A stretch of DNA of 64,000 nucleotides from Streptomyces violens (GTDB lineage Bacteria; Actinomycetota; Actinomycetes; Streptomycetales; Streptomycetaceae): positions 496,001 to 560,000 of the forward strand of contig NZ_JOBH01000010.1 in the NCBI RefSeq assembly GCF_000717745.1, read 5' to 3'. A program made the translations under genes and the position numbers. The stretch's first letter is position 1; each line of letters starts with the position of its first letter. The notes under the pieces were generated by a model, which had not been told where the DNA came from, did no database searches, and saw nothing but the letters and a program-made list of their open reading frames with translations. This document shows positions 44,796 through 52,351 of this stretch, in pieces.

Positions 44796-45068
44796 TCAGC
44801 GAGCGGCGTTCGTACGGTCCGGCGGGCAGTCGCGGGGCCGTGGGATGGCCGGGCCGAAGGCGAGCGCCTGCCGCACGACCTCCTGGGCGGTGGGCGGTAC
44901 GTCGGGCCAGAAGATCAAGTCGCTGACGTAACGGCACTGCAGGGCCTGCTCCAGCCAGTCCAGGTGGGCATAGAGCCCGGCCTCGCCGTCGTACGCGCCG
45001 TCCAGGATGCGCTGCACGAGGGCGACGGCCTGCTGCCGTACGGCCTCGTCGGTCTGGTCGCTCTCCAA
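44796..45068 (-). CDS. hypothetical small acidic helical protein
   Basis: 90 aa from a TTG at 45068, chosen for the AGGGAG six bases upstream; a GTG at 45113 is possible. Predicted mostly helical: DEAVRQQAVALVQRILDGAYDGEAGLYAHLDWLEQALQ, then YVSDLIFWPDVPPTAQEVVRQAL. No family recognised. It is divergent from the AfsR-like regulator across about 260 bases that hold inverted and direct repeats, so it may be a target of that regulator. Confidence 0.7.
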   Translation of the reverse strand: MESDQTDEAVRQQAVALVQRILDGAYDGEAGLYAHLDWLEQALQCRYVSDLIFWPDVPPTAQEVVRQALAFGPAIPRPRDCPPDRTNAAR

Positions 45069-45171
45069 GCGTGGCTCCCTGTCGTCCCTGACCGGTCCCC
45101 CAGAGACTGTCACTCTTCGGCGGCCACCCAAACCTCCGGGCCCCTGGCCGGCCGACGGCGGTGTGTGACTG

Positions 45172-45242
45172 CGGATCCGGCTCGGCGGTTGCGCTCCCCC
45201 GACGGACGGTGTGCGCGCCGGCGCACCGACGGGCCGGATCCG
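45172..45242. promoter_or_regulatory. nested inverted repeats upstream of the AfsR-like gene
   Basis: CGGATCCGGC (45172-45181) and GCCGGATCCG (45233-45242) are perfect inverted arms. Inside them GTGCGC (45211-45216) pairs with GCGCAC (45221-45226). Confidence 0.5.
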
Positions 45243-45281
45243 ATGTGACGATCTCATCGGACGGGTCCAACGGCTGACTAA

Positions 45282-45305
45282 CATGTGGCCAACCATGTGG
45301 CCAAC
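45282..45305. repeat. tandem 12-bp direct repeat upstream of the AfsR-like gene
   Basis: CATGTGGCCAAC occurs twice with no gap, ending 26 bases before the start codon. SARP-type activators bind short direct repeats at 11-bp or 22-bp spacing, so this is a candidate operator, possibly autoregulatory. Confidence 0.55.
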
Positions 45306-45330
45306 GGGTCGGCCGGTACGGAGGAGCAAC

Positions 45331-48312
45331 ATGCGGTTCGGCCTGTTGGGCCCGCTGACGGTGCACGACGGGGCGGGCGGGGCCCGGCCCCTCAAGAGCG
45401 CGAAGGGTCAGGCGCTGCTGGCCGCCCTGCTGTTGCGGGCGAACCGCGTCGTACCGGTCGACGTCCTCAAGGAAGCGCTCTGGGGCGAGCACGCGCCTGC
45501 CTCGGCCAACGCCTCGCTCTACAACCACGTCACACGGCTGCGCCGGACCCTCGGGGCGGACGGCGACGGCCGGCTCAGCTCGGTGGCCCCGGGCTATCTG
45601 CTGCGGGTCGGCGCGGGGGAGCTGGACAGTACCGAATTCACCGCTGCCGTACGGCGTGCCAGGGAGGCGTACGTACGCGCTGACTGGGCCGCGGTGCTCG
45701 GGGAGGCCGCGACGGCGTCCGCACTGTGGCGCGGCCGTCCGCTGGACGGACTGCCGGCCGAGGTGTCCGAGGCGCTGGCCGTCCAGCCGTTCGTACAGCA
45801 ACTCGAAGAGGAACGTCTTCAGTTGCTGGAGTGGCGGTACGACGCCGAGCTGCGGCTGGGGCGGCACGGCGGGCTGGCCCCCGAGTTGTGCCGGCTGGCC
45901 ACCGAACATCCGCTTCGGGAGGGTTTCCACCGGCAGTTGATGCTGGTGCTGCGCAGGACGGGCCGGCAGGCGGAGGCGCTCGCCGTCTTCCAGGCGCTGC
46001 GCCGGCGGCTGGTGGACGAGCTGGGCGTCGAGCCGGGCGCGGCGGTCCAGGAAGCGCTCCAGGAGGTGCTGCGGGAGGACGAGGCGCTCCCGGAGGTGCT
46101 GCGGGTGGACCCGGACCCCACCGAGGGGGACGCGGACGGGGACGCCGTCGAGGAAGGGGATCCCGTCAGCCCCGTGGAATCGAAACCCGCCCATCGCCCC
46201 GCCCAACTCCCGCCCCCGCCCGCCCCCTTTCTGGGCCGCGACGAGCAGGTGGCCGCGCTGTACGAGGCGTTGGCGCCGCATGGCGGCCGGGCCGCGATCG
46301 CCGTGCTCAGCGGCATGGCGGGCGTCGGGAAGAGCGCGCTGGCCGTGCACGTCGCCCACGGGCTGCGCGAGCAGTACCCGGACGGACAGCTCTTCCTCAA
46401 TCTGCACGGCGCCAACCCCGGCGTCGCGCCCATGAGCGCGCTCCAGGCGCTGGAGGTGCTGCTCCGCGACCTCGGCGTGCCGAGCGGGCGGGTGCCCGAC
46501 GAGGTGCACGCCGCCTCGGCGCTGCTCCGCTCGACGCTCGCCGGGGCCCGTACCCTCCTCGTCCTCGACGACGCCGCCGGCGCGGCCCAGGTGCGGCCGC
46601 TGCTCCCGGCGGGCCCCGGCTGCGCGGTGCTGGTCACGAGCCGGTCGCCGCTGGCCGCGCTGGACGGCGCGCTGCACCTGCCGCTGGCCCGGCTCGCCGA
46701 GCGGGACAGCGTGGACCTGATCAGCCGGGTGTCGGGGCACGGCCGGGTGCCGGCGGGCAGCCCGGCGGCCCGGCGGCTGGCGGAGCTGTGCGGGCAGCTC
46801 CCGCTGGCGCTGCGGGTGGTCGCGGCGCGGCTCGCGGCCCGCCGCGCGCTGACCGTGGAGGCGCTGGTGGAGCTGCTGGACGGACAGGACGGGCGGCTGG
46901 ACCACCTGGAGTACGACGACCTGAGCGTGCGGCGCTCGCTGGCCGTCGCGTACGACGCGCTGGTGGCGTCCGAGCGCCCGGCCGACCGGGACGCGGCGCT
47001 GGCGCTGCGCCGGATGGGCGCGCTGGACCTGCCCGAGTACGAGACCGCGCTGACGGCCCGGCTGATGGACGCCGATGCCCGGCGGACCTGTGCCGCGCTG
47101 GACCGGCTGGTGGACGTGGCGCTGCTGGAGGAGGTGGCGTTCGGCCGGTACGCGCCGCACGACCTGGTAAGGGACTTCGCGCGGGAGCTGGCGGCGCAGC
47201 ACGAGGACGCGGCGGAGCGGGAGGCGGCGGAGCGGCGCGGCGTGGAGTGGTTCGCCGCCCGGGCCGCGCAGTCCGTCCGGGTCCTGCTGCCGTCGTCGCC
47301 CTTCCAGGCGCTGCGGCTGGCGGGCGAGCCGAAGGAGGCGGCGGCGCCGTTCGCGGACGCGGAGGAGGCGTTCCGCTGGGGCGACCGGGAACTCGCCGTC
47401 ATGAGCGGCCTGGTGGCGCGGCACGTCCGTACCGAGTACGGCAGGGACGCGGCGGTGACGCTCGTACGGATGCTCGCGCCCTATCTTCAACGCCGCGGCC
47501 GCACACAGGAATTGGCCAATCTGAGCGACCTGGCGCGCTCCGGGGCCCGCGAGTCGGGGGACGCGAACGCCGAGATGGTGGCGATGAGCGACCTGGCCAG
47601 CGCGTATTACATGTCGGGGCGCTACGAGAAGGCGCTCGTACTGATCGACGATGCGATCGCCCGGTGGCGGAAGCTGGGTGACGACGAGTGGCTGCAGCGC
47701 GTGCTCAGCAACCGGGGGCTGCTCCTGTACGTACTGGGGCGGCCCGAGGAGTCGGCGGCGGCGCAGGAGGAGGCGCTCGCGTACGCGCACCGGCTGGGCG
47801 ACGACCACGCGGTGGCGGTCTGCCTGAGCCACCTGGGCAATCTGTACGAGCTGACCGACGCGCGCAAGGCCATCGAGTATCACCGGCGCAGCCTGGAGGC
47901 GGGCGTCCGGCTGGACAGCGCACGGTTGCAGCAGACGGCGCGCTGCAACATCGGCTGCGCCTATCTCACGCTCGGTGAACCGGAGGCCGCGGTCGGTCAG
48001 TTCGAGGACGCGCTGCGCTCGCTGGAGGACTCCACCGACTGGCACACGGTCTCCGAGACGCGCCTCGGGCTGATCCGCGCGCTGCGCACGCTGGCGCGGG
48101 CGGAGCGGGCCGCGCGGGAGTGCGAGACGCTGCTGGACCTGGCCGAGCTGCGCGGCGACGCGTACACCGCCGGCAAGGCGCGGTACGAGTACGGGCACGT
48201 GCTGCGCGCCCTCGGGCGCGGAGCGGAGTCGGACGAGCAGTGGCGGCTGTCGCTGGCGGCGCTGGACGGCACGGACGCCGATGTGCTCGCGGAGTTGCGC
48301 ACTCTCGTGTGA
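45331..48312 (+). CDS. AfsR/SARP-family transcriptional regulator with NB-ARC and TPR domains
   Basis: 993 aa from an ATG with GGAGGAG five bases upstream. Residues 1-95 form an OmpR-like winged helix (MRFGLLGPLTVHDG, YNHVTRLRRTLG), 100-245 a BTAD domain, about 300-570 an NB-ARC ATPase (P-loop SGMAGVGKSALA near 330, LLVLDDAAG near 412) and 720-990 TPR-like repeats. The layout and length match S. coelicolor AfsR, a phosphorylation-controlled activator of secondary metabolism, but the location is not that of afsR and no afsS follows. I treat it as an AfsR-like paralogue. Confidence 0.92.
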   Translation: MRFGLLGPLTVHDGAGGARPLKSAKGQALLAALLLRANRVVPVDVLKEALWGEHAPASANASLYNHVTRLRRTLGADGDGRLSSVAPGYLLRVGAGELDSTEFTAAVRRAREAYVRADWAAVLGEAATASALWRGRPLDGLPAEVSEALAVQPFVQQLEEERLQLLEWRYDAELRLGRHGGLAPELCRLATEHPLREGFHRQLMLVLRRTGRQAEALAVFQALRRRLVDELGVEPGAAVQEALQEVLREDEALPEVLRVDPDPTEGDADGDAVEEGDPVSPVESKPAHRPAQLPPPPAPFLGRDEQVAALYEALAPHGGRAAIAVLSGMAGVGKSALAVHVAHGLREQYPDGQLFLNLHGANPGVAPMSALQALEVLLRDLGVPSGRVPDEVHAASALLRSTLAGARTLLVLDDAAGAAQVRPLLPAGPGCAVLVTSRSPLAALDGALHLPLARLAERDSVDLISRVSGHGRVPAGSPAARRLAELCGQLPLALRVVAARLAARRALTVEALVELLDGQDGRLDHLEYDDLSVRRSLAVAYDALVASERPADRDAALALRRMGALDLPEYETALTARLMDADARRTCAALDRLVDVALLEEVAFGRYAPHDLVRDFARELAAQHEDAAEREAAERRGVEWFAARAAQSVRVLLPSSPFQALRLAGEPKEAAAPFADAEEAFRWGDRELAVMSGLVARHVRTEYGRDAAVTLVRMLAPYLQRRGRTQELANLSDLARSGARESGDANAEMVAMSDLASAYYMSGRYEKALVLIDDAIARWRKLGDDEWLQRVLSNRGLLLYVLGRPEESAAAQEEALAYAHRLGDDHAVAVCLSHLGNLYELTDARKAIEYHRRSLEAGVRLDSARLQQTARCNIGCAYLTLGEPEAAVGQFEDALRSLEDSTDWHTVSETRLGLIRALRTLARAERAARECETLLDLAELRGDAYTAGKARYEYGHVLRALGRGAESDEQWRLSLAALDGTDADVLAELRTLV

Positions 48313-48554
48313 CGTGGTGGGGGCCGGCACGACAAATCCATGGCCAGTTAATTACCCCTCGTATTCCTCCCTCGTCGGTGCCGTCCGTGTCCTGATTGCA
48401 CCGGGTCGGCTTAGCCCGCCTGGCGCACACGAATAGGAAAACGGATAAACTGGTGCAATTGTGGTGGGAGTTGTCATGGGCTCCGGTACCTGGCAGGGGT
48501 GGGTGGTCACTCCGGTCGGCACGCGAGGCCCGCCGCCAGCGTCCAGGAGGTCCC

Positions 48555-49448
48555 ATGCTCCGAAGCGCCGTCCGCAGCGCCGCAGCCGGTCTCGTCCTTC
48601 TTTTCGCGGCGGTGCTCGCCGCTGACACGGGCGCCCCGGGCGGTGGTGGGGTCGCCGCCCCGCCGGCCCCGGTCCGCCTGGCCTCCGCCCAGAAGGGCCT
48701 GCCGCTCGACGGCCCCACGGTCATCGCCCACCGGGGCGCCGCCAAGTACGCCCCCGAGAACACCCTGGCCGCGGTCGACGAGGCCGACCGGCGCGGCGTC
48801 GAGTGGGTCGAGAACGACGTGCAGCGCACCAAGGACGGCAGGCTGGTCGTCATCCACGATGCCACGCTCAAGCGCACCACCAATGTGGAGAAGGTCTACC
48901 CCGACCGGTCGCCGTGGCGGGTGGGCGACTTCACCGCGGCCGAGATCGCCAGGCTGGACGCCGGGAGCTGGTTCGGCAGGAAGTTCAGGGGGGAGCGGGT
49001 GCCGACCCTCGCCTCGTACCTGAACCGGGTGGACCGCAATGACCAGCGCCTTCTGCTGGAGATCAAGAATCCGGAGAAGTACCCGGGCATCGAGAAGCAG
49101 ATCCTCGCCCAGCTGCGGTCGTCCGGGTGGCTGGACGCGGCACATGTGATGGACGGGCTCGTCATCCAGAGCTTCGGCGTCGCCGCCGTCCGCAGCGTGC
49201 ACTCGCTGCAGCCGGACGTCCGTACGGCGGTGCTCGGCAAGCCGAGCCGCGCGCAGCTCCCGGAGTACGCCCGGTTCGCCGACTGGATCAACCCGCCGTA
49301 CAAGGGCCTGAGTTCGTCCTATGTGTCCGCTGTGCAGAGCCTGTGGGGACCGCACGCCGACCGCATGGAGGTGCACACTTGGGGCGTGTCGGTCGGTCAG
49401 GCCAAACGGGCGTTCTCGGCCTACAGCGTCGATGGCGTAATCCTCTGA
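48555..49448 (+). CDS. secreted glycerophosphodiester phosphodiesterase
   Basis: 297 aa from an ATG with AGGAGG four bases upstream. N-terminal signal sequence (AAAGLVLLFAAVLAA), then the GDPD TIM barrel: VIAHRGAAKYAPENT near 57 (catalytic His and the Glu/Asn pair), EWVENDVQRTKDGRLVVIHDATLKRTTN near 83 (metal Glu/Asp and the second His), LLLEIKNP near 168. It cleaves glycerophosphodiesters to glycerol-3-phosphate and an alcohol outside the membrane, for phosphate scavenging or teichoic-acid/lipid turnover. No Pho box was identified by eye. Confidence 0.94.
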   Translation: MLRSAVRSAAAGLVLLFAAVLAADTGAPGGGGVAAPPAPVRLASAQKGLPLDGPTVIAHRGAAKYAPENTLAAVDEADRRGVEWVENDVQRTKDGRLVVIHDATLKRTTNVEKVYPDRSPWRVGDFTAAEIARLDAGSWFGRKFRGERVPTLASYLNRVDRNDQRLLLEIKNPEKYPGIEKQILAQLRSSGWLDAAHVMDGLVIQSFGVAAVRSVHSLQPDVRTAVLGKPSRAQLPEYARFADWINPPYKGLSSSYVSAVQSLWGPHADRMEVHTWGVSVGQAKRAFSAYSVDGVIL

Positions 49449-49628
49449 CCTGCGGCTTCCTGCTCGCCGGTCACCGTGTGACGTACATGGCATGTGAAGC
49501 ATGTGAGGAGACGATTTACGGGATTCGGCGTGCCGGGCTAGGGTGCCTCTGATGTTCTCAGCTGCCTCGCTCCCCGCAATTCCGGTAAGACGGAGAATTC
49601 TCTCCCTGGGTTGCCCGGGGGAGGGGAC

Positions 49629-50795
49629 GTGAACAATCTCGCGCAGCCGCACAGTGAGCGGCGCACCCCTCTTCCGCCCACGCGGACGGAACCACAGCCG
49701 GCGGACGCCGCGGCAACGGGCGGCGCGCAGCAGGCCGCCCGGAAGCGCACCGAGCCGTCGAAGAACGGCAAGCAGCGGGACGCCTTCTTCGACAACGCCA
49801 AGTACCTGGCGATCGTGCTGGTGGCCATGGGCCACTCGTGGGAACCGCTGCGGGACGGCAGCCGGTCGGCGGCAGCGCTGTACATCATGGTGTACGCCTT
49901 CCACATGCCGGCGTTCATCATCATCTCCGGCTACTTCTCGCGCAGTTTCGACATGCGCAAGGACCGGCTGCAGCGGCTGATCACCGGCGTCGCGGTGCCG
50001 TACATCCTCTTCGAGGTCGCGTACACGCTGTTCAAGCGGTACGCGGACAACGACCCGGGCTACGACTTCAGCCTGCTGGACCCCTGGTATCTGACCTGGT
50101 TCTTGATCGCGCTGTTCATCTGGCGGCTCACCACCCCGATCTGGAAGGTCGTGCGCTGGCCGGTCCCGCTGGCCCTGGCCATCGCCGTCCTCGCGTCCGT
50201 CTCGCCGGACATCGGCAACGACCTCGACCTCCAGCGGGTGCTGCAGTTCCTGCCGTTCTTCGTCATCGGCCTGAACCTCAAGCCCGAGCACTTCCTGATG
50301 GTGCGCAACAAGCGGGCCCGCATCCTCGCGGTGCCGGTCTTCGCGGCCGCGTTGGTGTTCGCCTACTGGGCAGCGCCCCGGATGAACGCCGCGTGGTTCT
50401 ACCACCGCGACGCCGCCCAGGAGCTCGCCGCCCCGTGGTGGAGCGGCGCGGTCATGACCCTCGCGATGTTCGGCTGCTCGCTCGTCCTGGTCGCGTGCTT
50501 CTTCGCCTGGATCCCGGGCCGCACGATGTGGTGCACCGCCCTCGGCGCCGGCACGCTGTACGGCTACCTGCTGCACGGCTTCCTCGCCAAGGGCTCCCGC
50601 TTCTGGGGCTGGTACGACGACTGGGACTGGATCCACACTCCGTGGGGCGCCATCCTGCTCACCCTCTTCGCGGGCACGCTCATCACCGTGCTGTGCACCC
50701 CACCCGTGCAACGGATGTTCCGCTGGGCGATGGAACCGAAGATGGCCTGGGCCTTCAAGAAGGACCCGGCCGAGGCGGCCCGCCACCGCCGCTGA
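49629..50795 (+). CDS. membrane acyltransferase family 3 protein
   Basis: 388 aa from a GTG with GAGGGGAC upstream. A polar N-terminus of 50 residues precedes about 10 membrane helices. The family motif RDAFFDNAKYLAIVLVAMGHSWEP near 50-73 contains the catalytic His; FHMPAFIIISGYFSRS near 95 is also typical. Related proteins O-acetylate sugars (fucose 4-O-acetylase-like), using acetyl-CoA. The substrate could be a wall or surface glycan. It follows the GDPD gene after 180 bases and ends in a strong bidirectional terminator, closing the unusual region. Confidence 0.9.
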   Translation: MNNLAQPHSERRTPLPPTRTEPQPADAAATGGAQQAARKRTEPSKNGKQRDAFFDNAKYLAIVLVAMGHSWEPLRDGSRSAAALYIMVYAFHMPAFIIISGYFSRSFDMRKDRLQRLITGVAVPYILFEVAYTLFKRYADNDPGYDFSLLDPWYLTWFLIALFIWRLTTPIWKVVRWPVPLALAIAVLASVSPDIGNDLDLQRVLQFLPFFVIGLNLKPEHFLMVRNKRARILAVPVFAAALVFAYWAAPRMNAAWFYHRDAAQELAAPWWSGAVMTLAMFGCSLVLVACFFAWIPGRTMWCTALGAGTLYGYLLHGFLAKGSRFWGWYDDWDWIHTPWGAILLTLFAGTLITVLCTPPVQRMFRWAMEPKMAWAFKKDPAEAARHRR

Positions 50796-50806
50796 CTCCG
50801 TGCCTC

Positions 50807-50841
50807 CCGGGGCCCGGTCCGTACTACGGACCGGGCCCCGG
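50807..50841. terminator. bidirectional hairpin between the acyltransferase and ridA
   Basis: A 16-bp perfect stem (50807-50822 with 50826-50841) and a 3-base loop between convergent genes. Confidence 0.9.
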
Positions 50842-50887
50842 CTTCGTACGCAGGACGTGCCCCGGCTGCTGAGCGGCGCGTGGCCGG

Positions 50888-51289
50888 TCAGCCGACGACC
50901 GCGATGCCCTCGATCTCGACCAGCGCGGCCTCGTCCCACAGCCGTGTCGCGCCGATCACGGCCATCGCCGGATAGTCGCTGCCCACCAGGCGCTTCCAGA
51001 CCTGCCCGATGGCGGCGGCGTTGCGCCGGTAGTCGGCGACGTCCACCGCGTACACCGTGAGCTTGCCGAGGTCGGCGGGGCCCGCGCCGGCCGCCTCCGC
51101 GGCGGCCAGCAGATTCGTCAGCGCCTGCTCGAACTGCTCGACGACGTCCGTGCCGACGATCCGGCCGGCGCCGTCCAGCGCGGTCTGCCCGGCGAGCAGC
51201 ACGAGCGTGCCGGAGGGCGCCCGCACGGCGTGGCTGAAGCCGGTCGGCGGGGACAGCCGCGGTGGGTTGATCCGCTCCAGCTCGCTCAT
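50888..51289 (-). CDS. RidA family (YjgF/YER057c/UK114) protein
   Basis: 133 aa, the standard single-domain length. Conserved stretches are LVLLAGQTALDGAGRIVG, EQFEQALTNLLAAAEAAG and, at the C-terminus, LVEIEGIAVV. The Arg that binds the imine carboxylate in true RidA is usually in a (C/T)RA.V-type motif; here the equivalent reads VIGATRLWDEAALVEIEG, so deaminase activity is plausible (Arg present). RidA enzymes hydrolyse reactive enamine/imine intermediates. It lies 15 bases after the DeoR regulator gene and is probably co-transcribed with it. Confidence 0.9.
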   Translation of the reverse strand: MSELERINPPRLSPPTGFSHAVRAPSGTLVLLAGQTALDGAGRIVGTDVVEQFEQALTNLLAAAEAAGAGPADLGKLTVYAVDVADYRRNAAAIGQVWKRLVGSDYPAMAVIGATRLWDEAALVEIEGIAVVG

Positions 51290-51304
51290 GCCTGTGCCTC
51301 CGCC

Positions 51305-52225
51305 TCAGTCGCCGGCCGTCGCCACCAATTCGTAGCGCACACCCAGCGATTGAAGCGCTTCCTGCTCCTCCTGTGGAAGATCCTGGTCGGAGATGACGAG
51401 ATCGAAGTCGGCCAGCGGAGCCAGCTCGTACAGCGCCTGGCGGCTGAACTTGGAGTGGTCCACGAGCAGCACCTTGCGCCGGGCCGCCGCCATCAGGGCC
51501 CGCTTGACCAGGACGTTCTCCTGGGCCTGGTGGTAGCAGTGGCCGTTGTCGACGGCGGAGGTGGACAGGAAGGCGACATCGGCGCGGAAGCTGCGCGCGA
51601 TGTCGGCGGTGGACATGCCGAGGAAGGCGTTGAACGCGGCGTGGTACTCGCCGCCCAGCGCGATCACCCGGATGTCGGGCTCGTCGGCCAGCTCGTTGAT
51701 CACCTGCAGTGAGTTGGTGATCACGGTGTACGCGCCGCGTCCGGAGAGCGAGCGGGCCAGCGGCAGGGCCGTACTGGAGTCGTCGATGATCACTGCCTGG
51801 CCGGGCTCCGCTATGGCCAGCGCGGCCGCGCAGATCGCCTCCTTCGCGGCGACGTGCTCGCTGCCGCGCCAGCGCGCGTTGGACTCGAACAGGGCGTTGG
51901 GCGCGGCCGTGGCGCCGCCGCGCACCTTCCGCAGCCAGCCCTGGTGCTCCAGGGTGTCCAGGTCGCGGTGGACGGTCATCTGGCTGACGCCCAGCTCCTT
52001 GACCAGGTCCTCGATGCTGACCTGGCCCTCGGCCAGCACCCGGTCCGCGATCCGCTTCCGGCGGTCCTTGGGGCCGAGCTTGGCCGGGGGAGCGGCGTCG
52101 CCGGGCGCTGACGCGGCGTCGGCCGGGGGCACGGCGTCGCCGGGCGCTGACGCGGCGTCGGCCGGGGGCACGGCGTCGGGCGTCCCCTCGGCAGTGCCGT
52201 CGGCTGTCCCTTCGGTACCGGTCAA
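51305..52225 (-). CDS. DeoR/GlpR family transcriptional regulator
   Basis: 306 aa from a TTG with AGAGGA seven bases upstream; a GTG 17 codons in is an alternative. Residues 55-105 are the DeoR winged helix (RIADRVLAEGQVSIEDLVKELGVSQMTVHRDLDTLEHQG), and 120-290 the sugar-isomerase-like DeoRC effector domain (ALGGEYHAAFNAFLG, LLVDHSKF). Such regulators usually repress sugar or nucleoside genes and sense a sugar phosphate. The N-terminal 45 residues are a Pro/Ala repeat made of 39-bp DNA units, absent from normal family members. Confidence 0.93.
   Translation of the reverse strand: MTGTEGTADGTAEGTPDAVPPADAASAPGDAVPPADAASAPGDAAPPAKLGPKDRRKRIADRVLAEGQVSIEDLVKELGVSQMTVHRDLDTLEHQGWLRKVRGGATAAPNALFESNARWRGSEHVAAKEAICAAALAIAEPGQAVIIDDSSTALPLARSLSGRGAYTVITNSLQVINELADEPDIRVIALGGEYHAAFNAFLGMSTADIARSFRADVAFLSTSAVDNGHCYHQAQENVLVKRALMAAARRKVLLVDHSKFSRQALYELAPLADFDLVISDQDLPQEEQEALQSLGVRYELVATAGD
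52095..52174 (-). repeat. 39-bp direct repeat in the DeoR N-terminus
   Basis: Two nearly exact 39-bp copies, with a partial third, encode the 13-residue unit DAVPPADAASAPG. It makes a disordered tail before the helix-turn-helix. Copy number probably varies. Confidence 0.8.
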
Positions 52226-52351
52226 CGCTCGTCCTCTCCCGGCTGGCGGTCAGCCACGTCCTCACACGTCCTCACGGCCCGGCCGGCCGCAGCGGGGCCT
52301 CCTCGGAGTTTAGAGCCTGCGGGGCAGCCTTCCCCTGGCCCGGGCGCGGCC

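Noticed and set aside
45331..48312. Calling the AfsR-like gene afsR itself
   Set aside because: Length and domains fit, but neighbours do not match the afsR-afsS locus.
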